DNA of 64,000 nt from positions 3,844,001-3,908,000 of the forward strand of contig NZ_AP022563.1 of the NCBI RefSeq assembly GCF_010726645.1. Direction: 5' to 3'. A program made the position numbers and the translations under genes. The first letter of the stretch is position 1; each line of letters begins with the position of its first letter. This DNA comes from Mycolicibacterium duvalii. GTDB taxonomy: Bacteria; Actinomycetota; Actinomycetes; Mycobacteriales; Mycobacteriaceae. The notes beneath the pieces are model-generated. The model was not told the origin of the DNA, ran no database searches, and was given only the letters and a program-made list of their open reading frames with translations. Below, piece after piece: positions 8,459 through 16,972 of this stretch.

Positions 8459-9208
8459 TCAGCGCCGAGTGTGCGCTTGTTGACGCGTCCACTCGGCAGA
8501 TGCGTCAGAATCTGCACACTCGGCGGCCGGCCGACGTGACGCGGCGAGGATCCGGTCGAGGAACTCGCCGGCGGTGCGCGCAGCCCGCTCGCCGTCCCCG
8601 GCGGCGATCTGGTCCAGCAGCGCGCAGTGATCGCAGTGCTCCACCGGCCCAGTGGTCACCACACTGGCGGTGACCGCCTCCATCAGGCCCCGGTACAGCT
8701 CGGTGAGGGTGCGGTTGCCTGAGCTGCGCACCACGGCGAGGTGGAATGCGGCGTCGACGCGCGCGAACTCCTCGGTGTCGTCGGCGGCATGCTCGTCGCG
8801 ACGCGCCAACAGCGCGCGCATCTCCGCGACGTCGGCCGCGGTGCGGTGGGCGGCGGCCAGGCGGGCGGCCTCCACCTCCAGCGCCCGGCGCACCTCGAGA
8901 ACCTCGCGCAGTTCGGTTCCGCACAGTCGGCGCAGCGCGCCGGACACCTCGCTGGTGGCGCGCACGTAGGTGCCGTCACCCTGGCGAACGTCGAGGAGGC
9001 CGGCGTGGGCGAGCGCACGCACCGCCTCCCGCACCGTGTTGCGGCCCACCCCGAGCTTCTCCACCAGGACCGTCTCGTTGGGTATCCGTTCCCCGATGCG
9101 CCACTGCCCGCCTGCAATGGCGTGCCGGAGCTGCTCGATGACCTGCTCGACCAGACCCGAGCGCCGGGCTGTGCTCAACGGCACACGAATATCCTTTCGT
9201 CCAATCAT
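8459..9208 (-). CDS. GntR family regulator, FadR/FCD subgroup
   Basis: 249-residue transcription factor. The N-terminal winged helix-turn-helix (LVEQVIEQLRHAI...GRNTVREAVRALAHAGLL, about residues 18-62) is followed by an all-helical FCD domain whose metal/ligand positions are suggested by DAAFHLAVVRSSGN. ATG at 9208 was chosen over an in-frame start at 9532 that runs through the divergent transporter; GTG at 9184 is an alternative. The gene is divergent from the MFS transporter, and a near-perfect FadR-type palindrome at 9217-9229 lies between them, so it most likely represses the transporter and itself. Confidence 0.88.
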   Translation of the reverse strand: MIGRKDIRVPLSTARRSGLVEQVIEQLRHAIAGGQWRIGERIPNETVLVEKLGVGRNTVREAVRALAHAGLLDVRQGDGTYVRATSEVSGALRRLCGTELREVLEVRRALEVEAARLAAAHRTAADVAEMRALLARRDEHAADDTEEFARVDAAFHLAVVRSSGNRTLTELYRGLMEAVTASVVTTGPVEHCDHCALLDQIAAGDGERAARTAGEFLDRILAASRRPAAECADSDASAEWTRQQAHTRR

Positions 9209-9216
9209 GGGATGTA

Positions 9217-9229
9217 TGGCACGGTACCA
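9217..9229. promoter_or_regulatory. GntR/FadR-type operator
   Basis: TGGCACGGTACCA reads as TGGnACnGTnCCA on both strands, close to the FadR consensus TGGTCNGACCA. It lies in the 23-base gap between the divergent GntR and MFS starts, ending two bases before the MFS ATG. Bound regulator would block both promoters or starts. Confidence 0.6.
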
Positions 9230-9231
9230 GG

Positions 9232-10449
9232 ATGCGTACCGACCGGCAGCCGACGACCGTCGGCGCGCCCACCCCGTCACGAAGCACGTCGGTCGCCGGC
9301 GGCGCACTGCTCGCGATCGCCGTGGTTCTGACGGCGCTGAACCTGCGTCCCGCGGTGACCAGCATCGCGACCCTGCTCGCCGACATCCGCGGCGACCTGG
9401 CGGTGTCGGCGACCTGGGCCGGATTGGTGACGACGCTGCCCGCCCTGTGCTTCGCCGGCGCCGGGCTCGCGGCGCCGTGGCTGTCCTCGCGGATCGGTCT
9501 CGGCCGGGCGATCTCGACGGCGCTGGTCGCACTGACCGCCGGCCTGATGCTGCGCGGCATCGGCGGCGCGCTGGTCGTCGTCGGGGCGACCCTGATCGCC
9601 TGCGCCGGTATCGCGCTGGCCAACGTGCTGATCCCCGTGGTGATCAAGGCGTCCTTCCCCGCCCGGATCGGTTTGATGACCGGCATCTACACCGCGGCGC
9701 TGCAGGGCGGCGGCGCGCTCGGCTCCGCGGCGACTCCGGGTCTGGAGCAGCCGCTGGGCGGCTGGCGGGAAGCGTTGATGGCGTGGGCGGTGGTGTCGCT
9801 GCTGGCGCTGGCGGTGTGGATTCCGGCCACCGCCCGCCACCGCACCGCCTGGGCCGTCCACAGCCGACCCGCCGCGGCCCGTCCGTCGCTGCTGCGCAAT
9901 CCGCTGGCGTGGACGGTCACCGTCTTCTTCGGCTGCCAGGCGTTCATGGCCTACATCATGATGGGTTGGCTGCCACAGGTTTTCATCGACAACGGCATCG
10001 ACAAGGTGCAGGCCGGCCTGCTGGTGGCGGTGACGTCGCTGATCGGGGTGCCCCTGTCCTTGGTGCTGACTCCGCTCGCGGCCCGCAGCTCCAGCCAGAG
10101 CGGCTGGATCGTCGGCGTGGCCGTGTTCGGTTTCGCCGGCACCCTCGGTCTGATGCTGGCACCGGCGGCGCACCCGCTGTTGTGGAGCGTGCTGCTCGGC
10201 ACCGGGCTGAGCGCGTTCTCCCTGGCGCTGGCGGTGATCGGGCTGCGCGCCCGCACCGCCGCCGACACCGCGGCGCTCTCCGGCATGGCGCAGGGCATCG
10301 GCTACCTGATCGCGGGTACCGGCCCGTTCCTGTTCGGTCTACTGCACGACCTGACCCACGGGTGGACCGTCCCGTGGGCGATGTTCCTGATGGTCTACAT
10401 CGTGCAGACCGCGACCGGAGCGTTGGCGGGGCGCCACCGCTACGTGTGA
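9232..10449 (+). CDS. MFS transporter, CynX/NimT type
   Basis: 405-residue major facilitator with about twelve hydrophobic segments. The motif ALNLRPAVTSIATLLADI after the first span is typical of the CynX/NimT (cyanate / 2-nitroimidazole) branch. Exporter or importer role and substrate are unknown; members have been linked to small anions and nitroheterocycle efflux. The ATG stands only two bases after the palindromic operator, leaving no room for a conventional ribosome site, so the message may be leaderless. Control by the divergent GntR gene is likely. Confidence 0.85.
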   Translation: MRTDRQPTTVGAPTPSRSTSVAGGALLAIAVVLTALNLRPAVTSIATLLADIRGDLAVSATWAGLVTTLPALCFAGAGLAAPWLSSRIGLGRAISTALVALTAGLMLRGIGGALVVVGATLIACAGIALANVLIPVVIKASFPARIGLMTGIYTAALQGGGALGSAATPGLEQPLGGWREALMAWAVVSLLALAVWIPATARHRTAWAVHSRPAAARPSLLRNPLAWTVTVFFGCQAFMAYIMMGWLPQVFIDNGIDKVQAGLLVAVTSLIGVPLSLVLTPLAARSSSQSGWIVGVAVFGFAGTLGLMLAPAAHPLLWSVLLGTGLSAFSLALAVIGLRARTAADTAALSGMAQGIGYLIAGTGPFLFGLLHDLTHGWTVPWAMFLMVYIVQTATGALAGRHRYV

Positions 10450-10471
10450 CGGCCCCCGGCACAATCACCGC

Positions 10472-11722
10472 ATGCGCAGCTGCCCCGGTGATCATCTCGG
10501 TCTCGACTTCCCCACCGACGCCGCGTCGCTGCAGGAAGCGGGGCCGGCGTTCCTCACCGCGGCGTTTCGACGTGCCGGCGCCCTCGCCGACGATGACGCC
10601 GTCGTCGCGCTCGACGACATCGCCGAGTTTCACGGCGGCAGCACCGGGCGCAAGGCGCTGCTGACGGTCTCCTATCGCGGACCCGGCCGGCTGCCGCGAC
10701 AACTGTTCGTCAAGTTCTCCCGTGACTTCGACGACCCTGCACGCGATCTCGGACGCGGCCAGATGGAGCTGGAGATCCGCTTCGCGTTGTTGTCCCGCGC
10801 TGCGACGTTCCCGATCGCGGTGCCGCGCTGCCTGTTCGCCGACTATCACACCGGAACCGGTAGCGGCATCCTGATCACCGAGCGGATCACGTTCGGCAGC
10901 AACGGGATCGAAGAGCAGTACGACAAGTGCGCCGACTACTCGATGCCCGAACCGCTGCAACATTACGAGGCGTTGTTCAGCGCGCTGGGCCGCCTGGCCG
11001 GTAGCGACAAGTCCGGCCTGGTCGGCGCGGGGGCGGACTTCGCCGTCGACATCCGATCGCTGTCGGTCGGGGACCGGGTGCCCTACTCGGCCGACCAGCT
11101 GCGCCGCCGCGTCGATCTGCTGGGCGAACTCGCCGGCCGGCACCCGGGCCTGCTTCCGCCGCACATCGTTTCGGCGGCATTCCTCTCGCACCTGCGCGAC
11201 GACGTCGCCGTCATTACCGCGCGGAACGACGCACTCTGGGATCGCCTGGCTGTCGACGCTGATGCCGTCGCGCTGTGCCACTGGAACGCCAACGTCGACA
11301 ACGCCTGGTTCTGGCGCGCCGGCGACCGGTTGCATTGCGGGCTGCTGGACTGGGGGTGCGTGGGGCGGATGAACCTGGCGATGGCGGTGTGGGGCGCGCT
11401 GTGCAGCGCGGAAACAGCGATGTGGGACAGTCACTTCGAGCATCTGTTACAGCACTTCCTCGCCGAGTACGCCGCCGCGGGTGGACCCCGCCTCGATGCG
11501 GCGGTGCTCCGAGACCACCTGCTGGCTTACGTCGCGATCATGGGGACGACCTGGCTACTCGACGTGCCGGGGTTCCTGCTCAAAGTGCTGCCGGACTCGG
11601 TGCCCGACCGCTTCGACCCGGCAATCGCCGGAAACGAGCAGATCCGCAGCCGGCTGTTGATGATGACCAACTTCCTCAATCTCTGGGAGAGATCCGACGT
11701 CGGCTCGGTACTCGGCTATTGA
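10472..11722 (+). CDS. Kinase-fold (aminoglycoside phosphotransferase-like) protein
   Basis: 416-residue protein with the APH/ecdysteroid-kinase-like fold. The expected catalytic loop HGDxxxxN appears as HWNANVDN at residues 270-277: His270 and the metal-ligand Asn277 are kept, but the catalytic Asp is Asn272. The magnesium motif is DWG at 293-295. It is therefore either a kinase using an altered mechanism or a non-catalytic binding protein. The gene converges with the methyltransferase cassette and overlaps its end by seven bases. Small-molecule target unknown. Confidence 0.7.
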   Translation: MRSCPGDHLGLDFPTDAASLQEAGPAFLTAAFRRAGALADDDAVVALDDIAEFHGGSTGRKALLTVSYRGPGRLPRQLFVKFSRDFDDPARDLGRGQMELEIRFALLSRAATFPIAVPRCLFADYHTGTGSGILITERITFGSNGIEEQYDKCADYSMPEPLQHYEALFSALGRLAGSDKSGLVGAGADFAVDIRSLSVGDRVPYSADQLRRRVDLLGELAGRHPGLLPPHIVSAAFLSHLRDDVAVITARNDALWDRLAVDADAVALCHWNANVDNAWFWRAGDRLHCGLLDWGCVGRMNLAMAVWGALCSAETAMWDSHFEHLLQHFLAEYAAAGGPRLDAAVLRDHLLAYVAIMGTTWLLDVPGFLLKVLPDSVPDRFDPAIAGNEQIRSRLLMMTNFLNLWERSDVGSVLGY

Positions 11723-12342
11723 GCGCCGGGCACCGCGGTGCGGGCGGCCACCGACAGTGCACCCGCGGTGTCGAAGACATCGATCACCACATCGGCGTCA
11801 CGGTAGCCGCCGAGGTGGTGCAATCCTTCGGCAGCGCCGATGATGTCGTTGGCCTCATCGCCGTTCATCGGGTAATCCGCGACGTCGTGGCGCCAATGCG
11901 CGGCCAGCACCGTCGCCGCCGGCCGCAGGCGCGGCACCTCACGCTCGAGCACCTCCCGCAGCCTCGCGGGCTGCAGGTAGTAGCAGACCTCGGAGAGCAC
12001 CACGAGGTCGAAAGGTCCGGTCGGCCAGGGCTGATCGAGCGACCCGCGCAACAGGGTGACCCGGTCCCGCACGCGCGCGTCGTGCAGGCGCCGGGAGGTG
12101 GCGTCGAGCGCGACGACACTGACATCGGTACTGGTGACATGGTCGCAGCGGCCGACGAGTCGCTGCGTGAGCACCCCGACAGAGCATCCCGGCTCGAAGG
12201 CGTGCCGATAACGGGCGAAGGGCAGCAGGGCCGTGGTGATGTCGTACTTGCGTCGCTCGTACCACCGATCCTCCAGGCGCCAGGGGTCGCCCGCCTGGGC
12301 GTACATGCGGTCGAAATAGCTGTCGGGGAGACGGGGTGTCAG
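11716..12342 (-). CDS. SAM-dependent methyltransferase, NodS-like
   Basis: 208-residue class I methyltransferase, last gene of a four-gene cassette. The N-terminal block LPDSYFDRMYAQAGDPW and WYERRKYDITTALL, followed by the SAM motif FEPGCSVGVLT (about 49-59), resembles the NodS family of N-methyltransferases, which act on de-N-acetylated chitin oligomers. The reading frame has no ATG, GTG or TTG at the right place; the best start is CTG at 12342 inside the sequence CTGA that overlaps the PIG-L stop by four bases, as at the cassette's other junctions. A start at the later ATG (about 12306) would remove conserved residues. Substrate unknown, probably an amino sugar freed by the deacetylase. 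Confidence 0.78.
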   Translation of the reverse strand: MTPRLPDSYFDRMYAQAGDPWRLEDRWYERRKYDITTALLPFARYRHAFEPGCSVGVLTQRLVGRCDHVTSTDVSVVALDATSRRLHDARVRDRVTLLRGSLDQPWPTGPFDLVVLSEVCYYLQPARLREVLEREVPRLRPAATVLAAHWRHDVADYPMNGDEANDIIGAAEGLHHLGGYRDADVVIDVFDTAGALSVAARTAVPGAQ

Positions 12343-13088
12343 CGGAAGACCACCTCTCCCACGGCCAGCAGCCGCGACAGCACATACTCGGGCAGGACCG
12401 GCGCCACACCGGGGGCCGGAGGCACGAACTGGCTGCGGAAGCATTCGGCGGCAGCAGTTTTGCGGCGCAGTGCCGTCGCGGAGGCAGCCACCGCCGACGC
12501 CGTACTCCACGGCACGGCGGGGTCGCCGGGCCGCGCCCAATGCCACATCCACACCGGGTATTCGACAAGGACGGCTCCGGTGCGAGACGCCGCGACCGCC
12601 GCCGCCCGGCCCACGGCCTCGTGATCGGGATGACCGTCACCCCGCCACGTCGCAGCACACCAGGTGCCGGCCGGCCGGGCGGCCAAGAGGTCGGTGAGCA
12701 GGTCGGCCAGGCGCCCCTCATGCTGGGCGATCTCGCCGTCGGGCAGCCCCAGTCCGATCGGCGACCTGACCCCGAGAACCACTGCAGCCCGGCATAACTC
12801 GGCTCGCCGTTGCTGCTCGAGCTGGTTGCGCCGGGCGCGCGACGCCTCCGGGAACGCCGCCCCACCGTCGCTGGCCGAGACGATCTGCACTTCCGTACCC
12901 GTCTCGGCCAGCATCGCCATGGCGGCTCCGAAACCGAGTGTCTCGTCGTCGGGGTGGGCGCCGACCACCACCAGCCCCGCGCACCCCCGCATGTCGAGTT
13001 CGGGCAGCGACAACGGTGACTCGACCCATTCCTGCACGGCGGTGCCACCATCGGCGAGCGGTTGGGCCGCGAGCCGCGCGGTGTTCAT
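12339..13088 (-). CDS. PIG-L family deacetylase
   Basis: 249-residue zinc-dependent N-deacetylase of the PIG-L/LmbE family, which includes the MshB and GlcNAc-PI deacetylases. The zinc motif AHPDDE is at residues 44-49 and the second ligand motif GHPDHE at 152-157, so the active site looks intact. It overlaps the acyl-CoA dehydrogenase-like gene by ATGA and the methyltransferase by four bases. In context it would remove an acyl group from an amino sugar so that the following NodS-like enzyme can methylate it. Not obviously MshB or Mca by sequence. Confidence 0.88.
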   Translation of the reverse strand: MNTARLAAQPLADGGTAVQEWVESPLSLPELDMRGCAGLVVVGAHPDDETLGFGAAMAMLAETGTEVQIVSASDGGAAFPEASRARRNQLEQQRRAELCRAAVVLGVRSPIGLGLPDGEIAQHEGRLADLLTDLLAARPAGTWCAATWRGDGHPDHEAVGRAAAVAASRTGAVLVEYPVWMWHWARPGDPAVPWSTASAVAASATALRRKTAAAECFRSQFVPPAPGVAPVLPEYVLSRLLAVGEVVFR

Positions 13089-14026
13089 GCCGCCTCCGCG
13101 GCCAGCACACCCAACCGTTCCAGGTCCCGCTCTGCGTGACTCTGCCGGACGTAGACGCTCAGGTCGGCGACCCGCTGCGCGTGCTCGTCGTCCAGGCACA
13201 GCGGCGCCGGGCCGAGCGCGCGAGCGGTGCGGGTGAGAGTTTCGTCGACCGCCGTCTCCACCACCGCGCGGGCCCGGCGAGCCACCAATTCTGCGCGCCC
13301 CGAACGGTTCGCCGGGTCGGCGTCCACCTCCTTCGCGGCGACCGTCAGCGTCGCAGCCGCGGCACTGAGCGCGGCGTCCACAGCCCCGAGGTGAGCCGCG
13401 GTGTGTGCGTCGGCGCGACCGCTGCGCACCCGCTCGTACAACACCGCGCCCACCGCACGGGCGCCCCCGAGCCAACACGCTGCCACCCCGATCGCGCCAT
13501 GCCAGAAGCCCGGCCGGCTCAGGTACTCGCCCGGTCCGCCCACCGCGACCGCCGGCACCGCGGTGAATTCCACGGCGCGCGTGTCGGATTCGGCCATTCC
13601 ACGGGCTACCCACGTGCCAGGCAGGCCCCGCACGCCCGCAGCGCTGAGATCCACCGCATAGAGCCCCTGCTGGCCGGACCCCCGGTGCGCAGTCACCAGG
13701 GCGTGCGAACACAGCCCCGCTCCCGAGCACCAGGGCTTGGTCCCGTCGAGAAGCACGCCGTGAACGCCGTCGGTAGCGGTCAGCCCTTCCTCACTGGACT
13801 CCGCGGCCCATACGCCCCACAGTTGGTCCGGCGCCGGCGCGGGGCCGCCCAGTTCGGCCAGGATGGCCGCCGCGTCGGTGTGCGCCTCGGCCAGCCTCGC
13901 AGCCACCAGGTCGACTTCAGCCAGTGCGCTGAGCCGTTCCCACCGGTCTGCCGTCGCGCCCTGACCAGGCAACGGGAGGTCCAGCTCACCGGCGGCCAGC
14001 CAGTCGCGGACCAGCAGCGCGCTCAT
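13085..14026 (-). CDS. Acyl-CoA dehydrogenase-like flavoprotein
   Basis: 313-residue protein related to acyl-CoA dehydrogenases but shorter than the usual 380-400. The middle beta domain (GVLLDGTKPWCSGAGLCSHALVTA, about 90-112) and the helical C-terminal domain are recognisable, while part of the N-terminal helical domain is missing. I cannot identify a confident catalytic Glu. It overlaps both neighbours by four bases (ATGA), so it is an integral member of the glycosyltransferase/deacetylase/methyltransferase cassette. It may oxidise or simply bind an acyl-thioester intermediate. Confidence 0.78.
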   Translation of the reverse strand: MSALLVRDWLAAGELDLPLPGQGATADRWERLSALAEVDLVAARLAEAHTDAAAILAELGGPAPAPDQLWGVWAAESSEEGLTATDGVHGVLLDGTKPWCSGAGLCSHALVTAHRGSGQQGLYAVDLSAAGVRGLPGTWVARGMAESDTRAVEFTAVPAVAVGGPGEYLSRPGFWHGAIGVAACWLGGARAVGAVLYERVRSGRADAHTAAHLGAVDAALSAAAATLTVAAKEVDADPANRSGRAELVARRARAVVETAVDETLTRTARALGPAPLCLDDEHAQRVADLSVYVRQSHAERDLERLGVLAAEAA

Positions 14027-14766
14027 GCGCTCACGCCCGATGGGTGGGTGCCGTCCGGGTCATCGACGTCGCGGAGGTGCTCGGCGAACCCGCCGGGGGC
14101 GCGGCCGTTGCGCCGGTCCGACGTCGCCACCGACAGGTGCCGGTCCCGGTGCACGACCCGCCCCGCGTCCTCGAATCGGCGCACCAGATCGACGTCCTCA
14201 CTGCTGGACAGCGGGCGGAATCCGCCGACGTGCCAGTAGGCGCGGGCACGGAAACCCATGTTGGCACCGTGGATGTGGCCATGCCCCTCGCCGCGATCAC
14301 CTTTTGCGCGGTAGGCGCGCAGATAGCGGCGTGCGGCGGCCGGCGAGAAATGCCGCCACACCGGGATGTGCACGACGCCGAGGACCATGTCCGCGTCGCC
14401 GTGACGGTCGGCGTCTGTCATCCGGACCAACCAGTCCGTGTTGACCACACTGTCGGCGTCGGTGGTCGCGTACCAGGCGTCCTCGCCCACCGCGGGCAGC
14501 GAGGTACGGGCGTACTCGAAGCCCGCCGCGCGCGCCGCCCCGACATTCCCGGCGTCGACTTCGACGAAGTGCACCTCCGGGGAGAACTCTTCGGCGAGTG
14601 CGGCGCTGCCGTCGGTGCACGCGTCGAGGACCACGACGATGGTGACCGGGTTCGGCACGCACAGCGCTGACATCATCAGGGCGCGGACACAACGCGGCAG
14701 ATGAGTGGCCTCATTGTGCGCCGGGACCACCACGACGATCGGCGGTGGCAAGTCGATCGCGGTCAC
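14023..14766 (-). CDS. Family 2 glycosyltransferase
   Basis: 247-residue GT-A fold glycosyltransferase, first gene of the cassette. The N-terminal strand PPPIVVVVPAHNEATHL begins the nucleotide-sugar domain, VVVLDACTDGS carries the first acidic motif, and DADS at 103-106 is the metal-binding DXD equivalent; SSEDVDLVRRFE supplies the catalytic ED motif. No membrane spans are evident. GTG at 14766 was chosen because upstream codons soon enter the divergent HAD gene, and a -10-like hexamer lies five bases before it, suggesting a leaderless transcript. Confidence 0.86.
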   Translation of the reverse strand: MTAIDLPPPIVVVVPAHNEATHLPRCVRALMMSALCVPNPVTIVVVLDACTDGSAALAEEFSPEVHFVEVDAGNVGAARAAGFEYARTSLPAVGEDAWYATTDADSVVNTDWLVRMTDADRHGDADMVLGVVHIPVWRHFSPAAARRYLRAYRAKGDRGEGHGHIHGANMGFRARAYWHVGGFRPLSSSEDVDLVRRFEDAGRVVHRDRHLSVATSDRRNGRAPGGFAEHLRDVDDPDGTHPSGVSA

Positions 14767-14771
14767 ATCGC

Positions 14772-14777
14772 TATTTA
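14772..14777 (-). promoter_or_regulatory. candidate -10 element, leaderless start of the GT2 cassette
   Basis: TAAATA on the minus strand ends five bases before the GTG start. This spacing would put the transcript start at or next to the start codon, a common mycobacterial arrangement. No good -35 is visible. Confidence 0.35.
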
Positions 14778-14808
14778 GCCGCTGAGCGTCGATTTCACAC
14801 CTGGCACC

Positions 14809-15519
14809 ATGGGAGACGTGACCGACCACCAGGCCGTCCTGTTCGACTTCTCCGGGACGTTGTTCCGGCTGGAAGAGGACGACAGCTGGTTCGCCGGGAT
14901 GACGCTGGACACCGAGAACGACCGCGAGATCGACGGCCACGTGCAGGCCGAGCTGATGCGGCGGCTGACTGCACCGACCGGACGGTCGGTGTCGATGACA
15001 CCGGAGGCGCTGCAGGCGTGGGTCAACCGGGACCTGGCGCCGCACCTGCACCGGGAGGCCTATCTGCATGTGCTGCAGCAGTCCGGCCTGGCCCGCCACC
15101 ACGCAGAAGCGTTGTACGGCAGGGTGATCGACCCGCGGTGCTGGACGCCCTACCCGGACACCGGGGCGGTGCTGGACGGATTGGGCCGGCGCGGCATCAA
15201 GACCGCCGTGGTGTCCAACATCGCGTTCGACGTGCGGCCGGCGTTTCACGCACTCGGGGTGGCCGATGCCGTCGACGAGTTCGTGCTGTCCTTCGAAGTC
15301 GGCGTGGTCAAACCCGACCCGGCGATCTTCCGGACCGCGCTGGAGCGGCTCGGGGTGCCGCCGCACCGGGCGCTGATGGTGGGTGACAGCGACGAAGCCG
15401 ACGGCGGCGCGCGCTCTGTGGGCTGCCACTTCGCCCTGGTCGACCCACTGCCGACAGCCGAACGTCCCGACGGCCTGCGCGCCGCGCTCAGCGCTACAGG
15501 CATCACTTTGCCGGCGTAA
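14809..15519 (+). CDS. HAD family hydrolase
   Basis: 236-residue haloacid dehalogenase-fold protein. Motif I is VLFDFSGTLF, so the nucleophile Asp is present but the second Asp of the usual DxDGT is Ser, which argues against a simple phosphatase. Motif II is VVSNIA, motif III lysine lies in GVVKPDPAIF, and the metal motif is MVGDSDEADGG. A helical cap follows motif I. It is divergent from the GT2 cassette with a 42-base gap, and five bases from the next gene. Substrate unknown. Confidence 0.85.
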   Translation: MGDVTDHQAVLFDFSGTLFRLEEDDSWFAGMTLDTENDREIDGHVQAELMRRLTAPTGRSVSMTPEALQAWVNRDLAPHLHREAYLHVLQQSGLARHHAEALYGRVIDPRCWTPYPDTGAVLDGLGRRGIKTAVVSNIAFDVRPAFHALGVADAVDEFVLSFEVGVVKPDPAIFRTALERLGVPPHRALMVGDSDEADGGARSVGCHFALVDPLPTAERPDGLRAALSATGITLPA

Positions 15520-15524
15520 CTTCG

Positions 15525-15977
15525 ATGAGCATGGGTAGCGATCGCATTCGGCCGCCGTGGTGGCTCAAGCACGTCAACAAGGTGATGATCCTGCTGAACC
15601 GGACCGGACTGCTCAAGGACGGGCCGGTGGTGCTGGTGGTCACCGGCCGCAGGTCCGGGCAGCCGCGCTCGGTACCGGTCACACCGTTCGAGGTGGACGG
15701 CCACCGCTACGTCGTGGGTGGGCTGCCCGGCGCCGACTGGGTGCGCAACGCGCAGGCCAACCCGAAGGCGGAGGTTCTGTGGGGTCGCCGGCGCGAGCCT
15801 GTCCGCCTCGTCGAGCTGCCCGTCGAGCAGGCCCGGCCGCTGCTGCGGCAGTTCCCGGTGCTGGTGCCTACCGGGGTGAGCTTCATGCGCAACGCCGGCC
15901 TGGTGACCGGACCCCACCCCGACGAGTTCGAAGCGCTGGCGGGGCGCTGCCCGGTGTTCCGCTTCGATAGCGTGTGA
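15525..15977 (+). CDS. Deazaflavin-type nitroreductase family protein (DUF385)
   Basis: 150-residue split beta-barrel protein of the Ddn/DUF385 family, which in mycobacteria use F420H2 or related flavins. The segment VTGRRSGQPRSVPVTPFEVDGHRYVVGG and GADWVRNAQANPKAEV are typical. The N-terminus is short and amphipathic (WWLKHVNKVMILLNRTGLL), which can mediate membrane contact in relatives. Five bases separate it from both the HAD gene and menB. Its physiological reductant target could be a quinone, fitting its place before menB, but this is inference. Confidence 0.83.
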   Translation: MSMGSDRIRPPWWLKHVNKVMILLNRTGLLKDGPVVLVVTGRRSGQPRSVPVTPFEVDGHRYVVGGLPGADWVRNAQANPKAEVLWGRRREPVRLVELPVEQARPLLRQFPVLVPTGVSFMRNAGLVTGPHPDEFEALAGRCPVFRFDSV

Positions 15978-15981
15978 CCCC

Positions 15982-16905
<924 letters not shown>

Positions 16906-16908
16906 TGC

Positions 16909-16957
16909 GATTTCGGCGTGGTTATCGACGCTGGGCGACGACAATCACGCCGAAATC
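16909..16957. repeat. Palindromic intergenic repeat, copy 1
   Basis: Arms GATTTCGGCGTG (16909-16920) and CACGCCGAAATC (16946-16957) are perfect inverted 12-mers around a 25-base loop that contains a partial second pairing (GACG...CGAC). An identical pair of arms with the same loop length occurs at 33506-33554. Placed straight after menB, it may act as a terminator or be a dispersed REP-like element. Confidence 0.75.
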
Positions 16958-16972
16958 ACGAGAGGACGAGAC

